Of a stretch of DNA of 64,000 bases, positions 53,842-62,857 are shown in pieces. The notes below the pieces were generated by a model. That model did no database searches. It was not told the origin of the DNA and saw only the letters and a list, made by a program, of their open reading frames with translations. The position numbers and the translations under genes are program-made. The DNA is from Calothrix parasitica NIES-267 (GTDB lineage: Bacteria; Cyanobacteriota; Cyanobacteriia; Cyanobacteriales; Nostocaceae), in NCBI RefSeq assembly GCF_002368095.1, contig NZ_AP018227.1:8888336-8952335 (forward strand), in the 5' to 3' direction. Each line of letters opens with the position of its first letter. Position 1 is the stretch's first letter.

Positions 53842-55377
53842 TTAACACCTTTTCATCTTACTCAAATGCACAACAATCTCATCAATTGCACTCCGAACAG
53901 TTCTAATCGGTTGTTCGGTTTGATTGACCATAATACTAAATACCACCGGGCCATAATTAGGTGCGTTGACATATCCAGCAAGAGTTATGACACCGGTCAT
54001 TGTTCCGGTTTTCGCTTGTACTAAACCTTCGGGAGCTATATCTTTAAAACGATACTTTAAGGTACCATTTTTCCCAGCAACCGGTAGAGAAGCGCGGAAA
54101 ACGGAAGCATAAGGAGATTTAGCCATTCCTTGCAATGTTTGCACCAATGCTTGGGGGCTAATTAAATCTTTGCGAGATAAACCCGAACCATCTACTAATC
54201 TATAAGCGTTGGGGTCAACTCCTATTCTTGATAAAGTCGATTTCATCACTTCTAAACCTGCACCAGCAGTAATTCCGCTCTGTGAAGGTTTTTTAGTCGC
54301 TAATGCTTTTAATAAAGCTTCTGCATACAGGTTATTACTGTTAATATTCGTTTCTGCAATCAGTTCAGATAGTGGTGGAGATTGTACTGCTGCTAATTCT
54401 CGTCCGCTGGTTTTAGTTGTTCCCCGATACGCTCCAGAAACGGAGATTCCTTGTTTTCCTAAACTTTGACGGAAGTGATTCAAGAAATTTTGTATGGGAT
54501 TAAATACAGCAATAGCGGTTACATCGGGACTAGAACCTACAGGAACTTGTCCTTTTAAATATAAGGTTTGTCCTTTTAAATCGCGTTTAACTTCTATATA
54601 TTTCTTTGTACCTTTGCGTGATGTCACCGTTTGGTTAACAACTTTCCATCCAGATGCATCTAGAGGATTATCCCACTTTAATAACAAACGTCTGCCAACT
54701 CTTTGAGGGAATAGCCTAATGACAGCCGCATTTTCATTTAACATTAAACTGTTAACTGGTGCGCCATAATAAAACTGTATATCTTCCCACATCCAGCTTG
54801 GTTCGACAGCTTCACCTTTAAAGTAACTATCATTAGCTATTAATTTATTAATTCGACGAACACCTTTTTGTCGTAATTGTTTTGCTAAGATTTCAAGCTG
54901 TTCGCTATTTAAACTTGGGTCTCCTCTACCTACTACCTGAACGACACCATTACCAGTCCCGTATGCAGAAGTGCGGATACGATAATTAGGAGTAAGTGCT
55001 TGTAAAGCTGCTGCGGTTGTCATCAATTTAGCGACAGATGCAGGAGTAAAGTATTTACTTGCATTACGGTCATAAAGCGTTCGTGGTGAACCTAGATTTT
55101 GTACTAAAACACCCCAATGAGTTCTGTTGAATTGAGCGCGATTTGTTATAGCATTTACCGCAGAATTTAACTGAGAAGCGCAAAATCTCGAAGCTGAAGT
55201 TGGGGGATTATTTCTAGGAGGTATAGGTATAGTTCTACTCGGAATCCGAGGTGTATTTCTGGGGGTTGTTGGTATTACAACTCCTCCATTTGTTTGTGCT
55301 GTTGCTGCTTGCTGATTGACACCAATTTGAATGCCGAAGAATAGTAATAGTAAACTTAGGGAAGACTTTTTTGACAT
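53842..55377 (-). CDS. dacB: PBP4-type D-Ala-D-Ala carboxypeptidase/endopeptidase
   Basis: A 511-residue S13-family penicillin-binding protein with a signal peptide (residues 1-27, TAQ). After a Pro/Arg-rich linker (about 33-62) the active site motifs are SVAKLMT (S114, K117), SNN (in NINSNNLYAE, near 345) and KTGT (near 456). The inserted domains II and III of the family lie between the first two. It trims or cuts peptidoglycan cross-links in the periplasm. Length is normal for the family. Confidence 0.93.
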   Translation of the reverse strand: MSKKSSLSLLLLFFGIQIGVNQQAATAQTNGGVVIPTTPRNTPRIPSRTIPIPPRNNPPTSASRFCASQLNSAVNAITNRAQFNRTHWGVLVQNLGSPRTLYDRNASKYFTPASVAKLMTTAAALQALTPNYRIRTSAYGTGNGVVQVVGRGDPSLNSEQLEILAKQLRQKGVRRINKLIANDSYFKGEAVEPSWMWEDIQFYYGAPVNSLMLNENAAVIRLFPQRVGRRLLLKWDNPLDASGWKVVNQTVTSRKGTKKYIEVKRDLKGQTLYLKGQVPVGSSPDVTAIAVFNPIQNFLNHFRQSLGKQGISVSGAYRGTTKTSGRELAAVQSPPLSELIAETNINSNNLYAEALLKALATKKPSQSGITAGAGLEVMKSTLSRIGVDPNAYRLVDGSGLSRKDLISPQALVQTLQGMAKSPYASVFRASLPVAGKNGTLKYRFKDIAPEGLVQAKTGTMTGVITLAGYVNAPNYGPVVFSIMVNQTEQPIRTVRSAIDEIVVHLSKMKRC

Positions 55378-55691
55378 CCTAATATTGGGTAATTCGTTGT
55401 ATTTGATGTGTACTTTATGAGTGTTTTAGCGTTACCGAGGTTCCGCAAATGTTGTTATTAAAACACGAATCTAGAAATTCGGTTTACTTAATTGAATTAT
55501 TTTTGGGGAGAGAAAGTAGGAAGTAGGGAGCAGAAAAACAGAAAGCATAGTAAATCTTTCAGTAAGTAATCTACAATAATGCATTTGCGATAATTTTGAC
55601 TAAAGCAAGTGCATTATGCTCCGCAAAACACATTCTACAATTCAAAATATTCGTAATTAGCTAAATTTTTGATGTTGACGCTTCAATTTTG

Positions 55692-55753
55692 TAGCACTAC
55701 ATAATTTAGGTTAGGAAATTAATCAAGGCTGAAACCTATAATTATTAAACCTG
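55692..55753 (+). repeat. Dispersed intergenic repeat, copy 2
   Basis: Similar to the minus strand of 2121-2187 (TAGCACTACATA, AATTAAT, AAACCTAT, AAACCT). It lies in the long gap 55378-56564, which otherwise shows STRR-like DNA near 55510 and a possible RNA from 56091. Confidence 0.5.
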
Positions 55754-56090
55754 TGACTTTTGACCTTCGACCTTAAATGCTAAAAACCTTGAGAGACTTT
55801 GATTTATTCAATTGAAAAAATCATTTTCGTTTTTTGTCCGGATAGGGTTGAGCACAGAATGATATCAATTTTTTCTCCATTTAACTAAGAAAATGTAGGA
55901 TGCTCTAAAGTCCATCCTACATAAACATTGCGTCCCTCTAGTTGTTATAAAGTTCATGTTTTAATTACATAACTCCGGATAGAACTTATGATTTTTCTGA
56001 ATGTCGCGATTAAATATATTGTTACCAGTTATCAATAATACTATTCATTTAACTAAAAATGACTGTGTCTGATATCAGCTAAAGTAAAAA

Positions 56091-56123
56091 TAAAAAAAAG
56101 GTTCCTAATTAAAGAAACCTTTC
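56091..56123 (-). terminator. Rho-independent terminator, minus strand
   Basis: On the minus strand AAAGGTTTC pairs with GGAACCTTT (one mismatch) around TTTAATTA and is followed by a run of seven or more T. It would end transcripts coming from the M23-like gene or from a separate RNA gene upstream on that strand. Confidence 0.75.
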
Positions 56124-56560
56124 TGTCTATCTATCAAACCTGATTAGCCTGGAGCCTAGAGCTACATATACAAAGCTTACCTACATAGGCTAAATGCCTT
56201 AGTCTAACCTAGTACCGCTTCGCGGAAGTAAGAAGTAATAAGTAAGAAGTAGCCGAAATTGCGGTCTTGGGGGAAACCCCCAAGAGCAAATTTCCAAGAC
56301 AAAAAGTTTGATATCTGGGGCTTTTCAGCCATTTTGAATGGTTGCCTTATTTAAGCCGTGATGTACTAGTCTAGTCACCATCGGGACTTACTCTCGTTCC
56401 GCTCTAAGATTTCCTATCGCAATTTCTCTCTCACTCCCTCCCTCTCTCACTCCCTCCCTCCGACCAATAGGTAATCTTTCACCGGGAAAGGAGTAGAATA
56501 TTTAGTCGCACCCTTATAGGGTGAGGGCTACACAGAAAACAGCCTATAGAGCTTTGAATT
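56124..56560 (-). ncRNA. Candidate structured RNA or structured 3' UTR
   Basis: Between the M23-like stop and a strong minus-strand terminator lies about 440 bp without coding potential but with clear hairpins: a perfect CTTGGGGG-AAA-CCCCCAAG (56266-56284), a nested stem at 56319-56357 (GGCTT/AAGCC outside, CCATT/ATGG inside), and a CCCTTATAGGG stem near 56515. A 16-bp unit rich in GGGAGTGAGAG is duplicated (56427-56461). It does not match tmRNA, RNase P RNA, SRP RNA or a tRNA as far as I can tell. Confidence 0.4.
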
Positions 56561-56564
56561 AACC

Positions 56565-57233
56565 TTAAGGTTTCAATCTTTTAGGGATATAAGAACGTGA
56601 AAACCAGTATCTACCTAATCTGAAATTCTGTCTTGGGAAAGACATATGTAAATGCGGACCAGTAGACCTAGCGCAGCGGTTCCGAGGTGTATTACCGGCT
56701 ATAACTCCTATAACCTGACCCCTTCTATATCTTCTACCGACATAGACGCTTCTCGATTTCACGTGAACTAAGCTATACCTGTTCCCATCCGCAGCTTTTA
56801 AGCGAATTGCTAGATGATTTCCACCTGCATTACAGAATGATAAGACTCTACTTGCAATAGGAGCTACTACAGGTGTTCCAGCAGGTAATCCAAAATCTAC
56901 ACTTTTGTATCTACCCCAACTATCAGAATGCCATCGTTGAGTTACTGTTGCGGTTGCTCCAAGCCAAGGTACTCTCCAACCTGACCTAGAACGATGAGCA
57001 ATTTTAATTGTCTTTGATTTTGATGTCGAATTGCTCTCTTTCGGAGGATTAGTTTGTTCAGCTTTTACTACTCTGGTTGGAACATTTTTATTAACACTTA
57101 ATGACGAAGTTCCAATATTTTTGAATGCTGGGGTCAAAGCTTCGACTGAAAACACACCAATAGGTAACGCAATTAATGCTGAAACGAATAATTTAGATTT
57201 TAGAAGCACCGCAGAATTTCCTATGAAAAACAA
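56565..57233 (-). CDS. M23-like (LytM fold) peptidase with an altered zinc ligand
   Basis: A 222-residue exported protein (hydrophobic signal, about residues 12-33; basic linker to about 85). The LytM-type domain shows D113 (KSVDFGLPAGTPV), H157 (YSLVHVKS) and H194-x-H196 (TGPHLHMSF). The first His of the usual HxGxD is Tyr here (Y109), so one zinc ligand is missing; H102 nearby might substitute. It may be a degenerate, regulatory LytM protein or have altered metal binding. It faces the HTH-like gene at 57595 divergently. Confidence 0.78.
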   Translation of the reverse strand: MFFIGNSAVLLKSKLFVSALIALPIGVFSVEALTPAFKNIGTSSLSVNKNVPTRVVKAEQTNPPKESNSTSKSKTIKIAHRSRSGWRVPWLGATATVTQRWHSDSWGRYKSVDFGLPAGTPVVAPIASRVLSFCNAGGNHLAIRLKAADGNRYSLVHVKSRSVYVGRRYRRGQVIGVIAGNTPRNRCARSTGPHLHMSFPRQNFRLGRYWFSRSYIPKRLKP

Positions 57234-57488
57234 TTAGATTTTGTCTGAAAGGCAATTAAAACAAGAAAAATGTCTTAGTCTCAAAAGGTCATGCTATATT
57301 CAATCAATTCCAATCTTGTTGTTATTTTAATCGCTTGATAAACATTTATTCAGAAGCTATCCTCAAAAAATCAGCACAAAAGTAATAATATTTACAATGA
57401 GTTTTGTATCGTTTTATTCTCTCGTACATTTGTCAATAAATCTGTTCGAGTACATTAAATAGATTAATCAAAAAAGTGACATAAAAGC

Positions 57489-57528
57489 AACCCGACATTA
57501 TTTTTGTAAATTTATCAAATGTCGGGTT
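57489..57528 (+). terminator. Perfect 11-bp hairpin in the leader of the 57595 gene
   Basis: AACCCGACATT pairs exactly with AATGTCGGGTT, followed by TATTTATG. It lies between divergent genes, 66 bp before the HTH-like gene, where a simple terminator is not needed. It could attenuate that gene's leader transcript. Confidence 0.45.
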
Positions 57529-57594
57529 TATTTATGATTGAATTAATGATATTTTAAGACACAAAGTTTTGTATCTACCGTACTATTTGATAGT

Positions 57595-58248
57595 GTGAAA
57601 CATTGTTATTCATATCAGGGGCTGGATATTAACTGCTTACTTGATGAACTAACGAATCTAGAACCGGTTGATTTAGCTGACAACGATTCCGAGCTTGACG
57701 CTAAGAGCTTGCTCGACGAACTGATTAATTTACATCTAATTAATTTAGCTGAAAAAAAATCAGGACTTGATATCAACCGCTTACTTGATACGCTCCAAGA
57801 AATAAAAAGAGAGTGCGAGTTAAAACCAGATTGCAGATTGACAAACTTTGAAAAGCGTTATTTATGTTTATCCCTTCGCGGATATTCCGGTCGCGAAGTA
57901 GCTTTTATATATGATGAGAACAGAATTCCTAGAAAAGAAGAACTCATTCAATATAAAGACAAGCTAGACGCTAGAATTAGAAATTTACAAAAAGAAGCAG
58001 CAAAAGGCTTAAATAAATACTTGAAATTTCTATTAGGCTTAGACGAAAACGTCAATAAACCGCGTAATAGCGAACTAATAAAATTTTTAAAAGATAAAGG
58101 ATATGGAATAAAAGACGATATAGAGAAACAAACCATATCTACTTTATTTATTAAAGGAGAGATTACGGCAGAAGAAATTACAGATATTCTCAAAAAATCA
58201 AAACCTAATTTAGTGTTAGAAGTCAAAGAATCTTTACCAAATAAATGA
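57595..58248 (+). CDS. Hypothetical protein with N-terminal repeats and HTH-like segment
   Basis: A 217-residue protein read from GTG. The N-terminus has about three repeats of roughly 25-30 residues (LDINCLLDELTNLE, LDAKSLLDELINLH, LDINRLLDTLQEIK). A central segment (LTNFEKRYLCLSLRGYSGREVAFIY, about 82-106) resembles sigma-region-4/LuxR-like helix-turn-helix sequence, followed by KLDARIRNLQKEAAKGLNKYL. It is 46 bp upstream of a DUF1822 gene. In cyanobacteria this type of gene often precedes DUF1822 and CHAT/CHASE2 genes. No enzyme motif is seen. Confidence 0.65.
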   Translation: MKHCYSYQGLDINCLLDELTNLEPVDLADNDSELDAKSLLDELINLHLINLAEKKSGLDINRLLDTLQEIKRECELKPDCRLTNFEKRYLCLSLRGYSGREVAFIYDENRIPRKEELIQYKDKLDARIRNLQKEAAKGLNKYLKFLLGLDENVNKPRNSELIKFLKDKGYGIKDDIEKQTISTLFIKGEITAEEITDILKKSKPNLVLEVKESLPNK

Positions 58249-58293
58249 ACTATATGTCTATGTTTAACAATATATATTGCAGGTAAAACCACG

Positions 58294-58899
58294 GTGAATC
58301 AATTTGATAATGAAAAAATGTTTACAGTGAAATGCTCGCGAGGGGATTTTGAGCATTTGCAAGAATTATTTGAATCGGGAGAGTTAAATAGAAGATTAGG
58401 TGTAGAAGTTACCGATATGGGTATTACTTCTACCGAAATTTCTACAGAATCAATAATACTAAGTCAATGGCTTAAAGGAATTATTCAGCCTAGTTGGCAA
58501 ATTATTCAGAGCAATACAGCAGGTTCAAATCTAACTTTAATTAAACAAAGCAAGTTAAATAATAATCAGACAAAATATTGTAGTATTAGCTGTAAAAGAT
58601 ATTGTAAATCTGAAAATAATATAGATGGCAATGCTATCGAGCTAATTGTGAAAATTAAACTCACTCAAAGTCAAGGAGAAATGGATATCAAGGTAATAGC
58701 AAAACCTTGTAGATATCAGTCTTTCCTTCCTCAAGGTTTAAAACTTATATTGTTAGTAGATTCTGATATATTAGCTGAAGTTGAAGCTAGAAGCGCAGAT
58801 AAGATTATACATTATGGACTTACTGGAGATATAGGAGATAACTTTAGCGTGAAATTAGCCCTAGGTGATGTGAATATAAAAGAGGATTTTGTAATTTAA
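58294..58899 (+). CDS. DUF1822 family protein
   Basis: A 201-residue soluble protein whose C-terminal part fits DUF1822: LPQGLKLILLVDSDILAEVEARSADKIIHYGLTGDIGDNFSVKLALGDVNIKEDFVI. The start GTG follows a GGTAAAACC stretch. It is paired with the HTH-like gene upstream. Usually a CHAT or CHASE2 gene follows; here the downstream DNA is a cluster of MITE-like elements and then an unrelated minus-strand gene. The role is unknown. Confidence 0.75.
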   Translation: MNQFDNEKMFTVKCSRGDFEHLQELFESGELNRRLGVEVTDMGITSTEISTESIILSQWLKGIIQPSWQIIQSNTAGSNLTLIKQSKLNNNQTKYCSISCKRYCKSENNIDGNAIELIVKIKLTQSQGEMDIKVIAKPCRYQSFLPQGLKLILLVDSDILAEVEARSADKIIHYGLTGDIGDNFSVKLALGDVNIKEDFVI

Positions 58900-58930
58900 A
58901 TGTAATTTAAAGTTGATTGTTTTTGTTGTA

Positions 58931-59030
58931 TATAGCATTCCTAAATCATTTGTGAGATTTGAGAAACCCGGTTTTTCCAAAAAACCGTTCTGACACCTAT
59001 CTTTCTCACGACTCATATAGGATTGCTATA
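58931..59030. repeat. MITE-like element with TATAGCANTCCTA ends, copy 2
   Basis: A 100-bp element with ends TATAGCATTCCTAAATCATT and (reverse complement) TATAGCAATCCTATATGAGT, and shared TGTGAGA/CGTGAGA words inside. The centre holds an AAACCCGGTTTTTCCAAAAAACCG hairpin-like part. It lies 31 bp past the DUF1822 stop. Confidence 0.75.
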
Positions 59031-59054
59031 TTAAAATCACTATAATTAATAATC

Positions 59055-59181
59055 AGGAATGGCCGCAATTGTCACAATATTCGGCTGGTGCGTGACACTA
59101 AAAACATTGTGACTACGTTCGTGCTTTGTTCAAAGTGTCACAGCACCCTACTATAAAAATTTGCCAGTTGCGGCCATTCCT
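59055..59181 (+). repeat. MITE-like element with exact 14-bp inverted ends
   Basis: 127 bp bounded by AGGAATGGCCGCAA (59055-59068) and its exact reverse complement (59168-59181). Internal words GGTGCGTGACACT and AGTGTCACAGCACCCTAC are also inverted. It matches 8783-8907 in the opposite direction. No gene is inside. Confidence 0.8.
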
Positions 59182-59331
59182 AATAATAACTGTAGCCGTA
59201 TTTAGTATGCTTTATTGAGGAATGAGTGCATACTATGTACGGCTAAGAAAATTTGGATTTATGAAAGCAGTATTTAAGTTAGAGAGATTAACAAATAAAA
59301 ATGCTTCAATACAAAAAGCGAACTAACTAAA

Positions 59332-59667
59332 TCACCAGTTAACTTCTCTAGCTCCTCTTGGTGATAAACAAATGACATTACCGTAACGTTCTCGACAAAC
59401 AGCATAATTATAGTAACGCGGTCTGCTCCATTTCTTCCAAGTAAAAAGCGGTGAGTTATCAGGTTCTAGCTTCGGCTCATCAACTGTCTTTGCTGGTGGT
59501 TTTTTAGCTTCTTGTTTAGGAGTATTTTTTTTGTTTACAGATTCAGTTTTAGCTTTAGGTTCGGGTTTATTAGAATTAGCATAAGCAGGGGAAGCTAGAT
59601 AGATATTTCCGAAAAATATGCCGACACTTGCAATCAGTGGAAGAATATGAGTCTTAGATTGATTCAT
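59332..59667 (-). CDS. Small exported Lys/Pro-rich protein
   Basis: A 111-residue protein with a signal peptide (about 1-31, ASPAYANS), a Lys/Pro/Glu-rich linker (32-75), and a short conserved-looking C-terminus with two cysteines (YAVCRERYGNVICLSPRG). The family is not recognised. The mature protein is probably periplasmic; the two Cys could form a disulphide. Confidence 0.6.
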   Translation of the reverse strand: MNQSKTHILPLIASVGIFFGNIYLASPAYANSNKPEPKAKTESVNKKNTPKQEAKKPPAKTVDEPKLEPDNSPLFTWKKWSRPRYYNYAVCRERYGNVICLSPRGAREVNW

Positions 59668-60232
59668 TTTTTATTTTTGAGTAGTTGAATTATTATGTAA
59701 AAAAGGTTTATATTTACTTCAAGCTGCGAAATAAAGTTTGACTCTATATAAAATATAAACTCATAACTTTACCTCGGACATCAGAAATAGCTCTTATTTT
59801 TATCTAGCCGTATACTTAGCGATTTTAAGTTAAGCTGAGTCAGGAACAGCTTTTCATACTTAAGTAATTTCATCTGATTTTTAATTTACTTAAATATCAG
59901 GCTATTGATTTTATTAAAAGTACTAAAATTGCAAACTACTGTCGCAGGGGTATATTTTTTAAGAAGCAGCGCTATATTTTGCTTTTTTAAGAGAATATTT
60001 TATGAAGTTTATTTTAAAATCTGACGTTTCTTACTTAAGTGAGATAAATTAATCAATAGTAATCATTCTTACTTTGTATACTCAAGTAAGCTAACACGAC
60101 TTAACAAAAATACCTGAAATACTGTAATTCAAAGATTCAAAGTTGCGAATCCGAGCATTGTACAAACTCGAATGAATTAGATTTCACTCCTTTATCAAAG
60201 AATGAAATCTAATAACTGTTAACTGTTTCCCG
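59668..60232. other. 565-bp AT-rich gene-free region
   Basis: It lies upstream of the small exported protein gene and downstream of the amidohydrolase gene on the same (minus) strand. No repeats, hairpins or coding frames stood out. Confidence 0.5.
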
Positions 60233-61456
60233 CTAGCTGCTAACCGCAACAGGACTTGAGTTTGCAGTAGTATCGCTGTTAAGTTGCCAATACTTGTAAG
60301 CAGCGTAAGCAAATGTGACAACTCCGGTAATAATTGCAGATTCATCTACTTCAAATTTAGGATGATGCAGTGGGTGATTAATGTCTCTATCCGTAAACCC
60401 TACACCCAAACGGAACATTGAACCCGGTGCTTTTTCTAAATACACCGAAAAATCTTCTCCACCCAAAGAAGGTTCGGGTAAAATTTCAACTCGGTCACCA
60501 CCCCATGCTTCTTCTGCTGCTGAATGTATTATCTGAGTCAGCGCTAAATCGTTTTGAACGCTCGGTACACCCAAACGATAGTCAACTTTGTATTTTGCTC
60601 CGTAGGTATCGCAAACATTTTTGACAATATTTTCAATCCAGCTTGGTAAACCGTTGCGACTGTCAGGATGTAAAGAGCGTACCGTTCCTTGCAAGCGTAC
60701 CGAATCAGCTATCACATTTGGTGCTCTACCACCACTAATTTTGCCTATACTTAATACTACTGGATGTAACGGATTTTGCGTGCGGCTAATTGCTTGTTGT
60801 AGCGTAGTAATTACTTGTGCAGCGATCCAAATCGCATCAATTGCTTGATGGGGACGCGCTCCATGTCCCGACTCACCAGTGATTATAATTTCTAAATCGT
60901 CTGCTGCTGCGGTTAAAGCACCATAGCGAACACCAATAGAACCCGCAGTGATAGAAGGGAAAACATGAACTCCCAAAATACTATTTACATTATCCATTGC
61001 TCCATCTGCAACCATCCAGTTAGCACCTTGAGCAATTTCCTCTGCTGGCTGAAAGATAAACCGTATTTTTCCCGGTAACTCTTGTGACAACTTAGACAAA
61101 ATCATAGCCGTCCCCAAACCCACAGTAGTGTGGACATCATGACCGCAAGCGTGCATAATTCCTTGATTGCGTGAAGCATAATCCAAAGATGCTAATTCCT
61201 GAATTGGTAAAGCATCCATATCAGTACGAATCGCCAAAATCCGCTTATCATCACCATTACCTTCAAGTTCTCCAATCACGCCGGTTTTACCAACATTTTC
61301 CTTTACGTGAACACCGTTAGAAGATAAAACTCCAGCAACAAAAGCAGCTGTTTGAAACTCCTCACCACTGAGTTCCGGGTGAGAGTGAATGTGGCGACGA
61401 ACTTCTATTAAACGCGGTGCTAATTCAGCTGCTAAATCTTTAATACGAGAAAGCAT
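60233..61456 (-). CDS. M20 family amidohydrolase (hippurate/N-acyl amino acid hydrolase type)
   Basis: A 407-residue M20D peptidase-like enzyme. Metal ligands can be seen in HACGHDVHTTVG, FQPAEE and the C-terminal HHPKFEVDE region; the dimerisation domain (about 180-300) contains SGHGARPHQAID. It hydrolyses N-acyl or N-carbamoyl-type amides, or auxin-type conjugates in related proteins; the substrate is not known. No signal peptide is present, so it should be cytosolic. Length is usual for the family. Confidence 0.9.
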   Translation of the reverse strand: MLSRIKDLAAELAPRLIEVRRHIHSHPELSGEEFQTAAFVAGVLSSNGVHVKENVGKTGVIGELEGNGDDKRILAIRTDMDALPIQELASLDYASRNQGIMHACGHDVHTTVGLGTAMILSKLSQELPGKIRFIFQPAEEIAQGANWMVADGAMDNVNSILGVHVFPSITAGSIGVRYGALTAAADDLEIIITGESGHGARPHQAIDAIWIAAQVITTLQQAISRTQNPLHPVVLSIGKISGGRAPNVIADSVRLQGTVRSLHPDSRNGLPSWIENIVKNVCDTYGAKYKVDYRLGVPSVQNDLALTQIIHSAAEEAWGGDRVEILPEPSLGGEDFSVYLEKAPGSMFRLGVGFTDRDINHPLHHPKFEVDESAIITGVVTFAYAAYKYWQLNSDTTANSSPVAVSS

Positions 61457-61800
61457 TGATTAATTCTTCTACTTCTACAAGCTTTTTACCCATGATAAAG
61501 AAGTGTAGCGCTTATTACCGTTCAATTTATACAATTCTATGGGAATGGGGATTGGGAATTGGTAGTTGGTAATTGTTTATTGATGAATGTTCACTGTTGA
61601 CTAATAACTGTATTATGGTGTAGTATACAAAAATCAATTCTTGGAAATAAACGGTAACGGGTTATGTAGTTCTTCAAATCACTCAAGTTTAATATTTTGC
61701 GCGAATGTTTCCTTTTCGGACGCTTCTGTTTTCATTCGTTGCGAAATTTTAATTTAAATTTGATTCAAATTTTGATTGAACTTACCGAGAGTTAAAAGAA
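61457..61800. other. 344-bp gene-free region, promoter region of the RNA-repair pair
   Basis: It lies between the divergent amidohydrolase and RNA ligase genes. A short STRR-like stretch (GGGAATTGGTAG type) lies near 61550. No other structure is apparent. Confidence 0.5.
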
Positions 61801-62634
61801 ATGAAACAAATACATAAATATCCGCGTACCCATCACATTCGGGGTTCGCGACTGCAACCTGGGGATGAAGATTTAAATGATATCCCTTTTGCAGAAATTA
61901 AGAATAGCTATGTAGTGATTGAAGAAAAAGTAGATGGTGCTAATGCTGCTATTAGTTTCACTACTTACGGACAAATTCAATTGCAAAGTCGAGGACATTA
62001 CTTAACAGGTGGACCGCGAGAAAAGCACTTTAATTTGTTTAAGCAGTGGGCTAATACTCATGCTGCTAGTTTTTGGGAAGTATTAGGTACTCGTTATATT
62101 CTTTATGGAGAATGGCTGTATGCAAAACACACCGTTTTTTATGATGCTTTACCTCACTATTTCTTAGAATTTGACGTTCTAGATTTAGAAAAACGAGTAT
62201 TTTTAAGTACTGCTAAAAGAAAACAGTTATTAACAGAATTACCTTTAGTTTCCGTACCGGTGCTGTTTGCTGGTGAAATTCAATCCTATAAACAATTAAC
62301 TAGTTTCTTAGGAAAATCCCACTATCAAACCTCGAAACATTTACAGAATTTTGAACAAACTTGTGTGGAAAAAGGACTTGATATCCAACGTTCCCTACAA
62401 CAAACCGACCAAAGTTCTGTAATCGAAGGTTTGTACATCAAAGTCGAATCAACCGATGTCGTCGAAGAGCGTTATAAGTATGTTCGTTCGAGTTTTTTAA
62501 CGACCATTCAACAATCAGATGGACATTGGCTCAACCGTCCGATAATTCCAAATCAATTACGCGATGGTGTTGATTTATTTGGAAATTACAAAGAGAGAGG
62601 GGGAAGACAAGGAGATGGGGTGACAAGGGGATAA
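61801..62634 (+). CDS. ATP-dependent RNA ligase
   Basis: A 277-residue nucleotidyltransferase-superfamily ligase. Motif I is EEKVDGANAA, with the lysine to be adenylated at K43; motif III is YGEWLYAKHTVFYD; motif IV is VIEGLYIKVE; motif V is a KYVRSSF-type segment. It should seal 5'-phosphate and 3'-OH RNA ends. The HD-Pnk gene downstream on the same strand supplies matching end-healing activities. The last 15 residues (NYKERGGRQGDGVTRG region) are encoded by STRR-type DNA and are probably not part of the fold. Confidence 0.87.
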   Translation: MKQIHKYPRTHHIRGSRLQPGDEDLNDIPFAEIKNSYVVIEEKVDGANAAISFTTYGQIQLQSRGHYLTGGPREKHFNLFKQWANTHAASFWEVLGTRYILYGEWLYAKHTVFYDALPHYFLEFDVLDLEKRVFLSTAKRKQLLTELPLVSVPVLFAGEIQSYKQLTSFLGKSHYQTSKHLQNFEQTCVEKGLDIQRSLQQTDQSSVIEGLYIKVESTDVVEERYKYVRSSFLTTIQQSDGHWLNRPIIPNQLRDGVDLFGNYKERGGRQGDGVTRG

Positions 62635-62685
62635 AGACAAATTCCCTACCTTATTGATTATTAGTAAGGAGCGAGACGCTCCCAC

Positions 62686-62793
62686 TATATAGCAGTTTTC
62701 ATTTGGATAGAATACACTCCTCTCCAAGATATCGGAGAGGGGCTGGGGGTGAGGTCTATCACAGTGTATTTGACTCAACCGAAGCGCTATATT
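62686..62793. repeat. MITE-like palindromic element, complete reference copy
   Basis: 108 bp with imperfect inverted ends (TATATAGCAGTTTTCATTTG and GAAGCGCTATAT) and a central CTCTCC-AAGATATC-GGAGAG hairpin followed by GGCTGGGGGTGAGGTC. Related copies are at 3508, 15346, 17526 and 45535. It lies between the RNA ligase and HD-Pnk genes, with a CCTTTGA heptamer STRR after it (62807-62850). Confidence 0.75.
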
Positions 62794-62857
62794 TCTGACT
62801 CCTAACCTTCGACCTTTGACCTTTGACCTTTGACCTCTAACCTCTAACCTTTTTATC

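Noticed and set aside
56124..56560. tmRNA, RNase P RNA or SRP RNA
   Set aside because: I looked for their conserved cores and did not find them on either strand.
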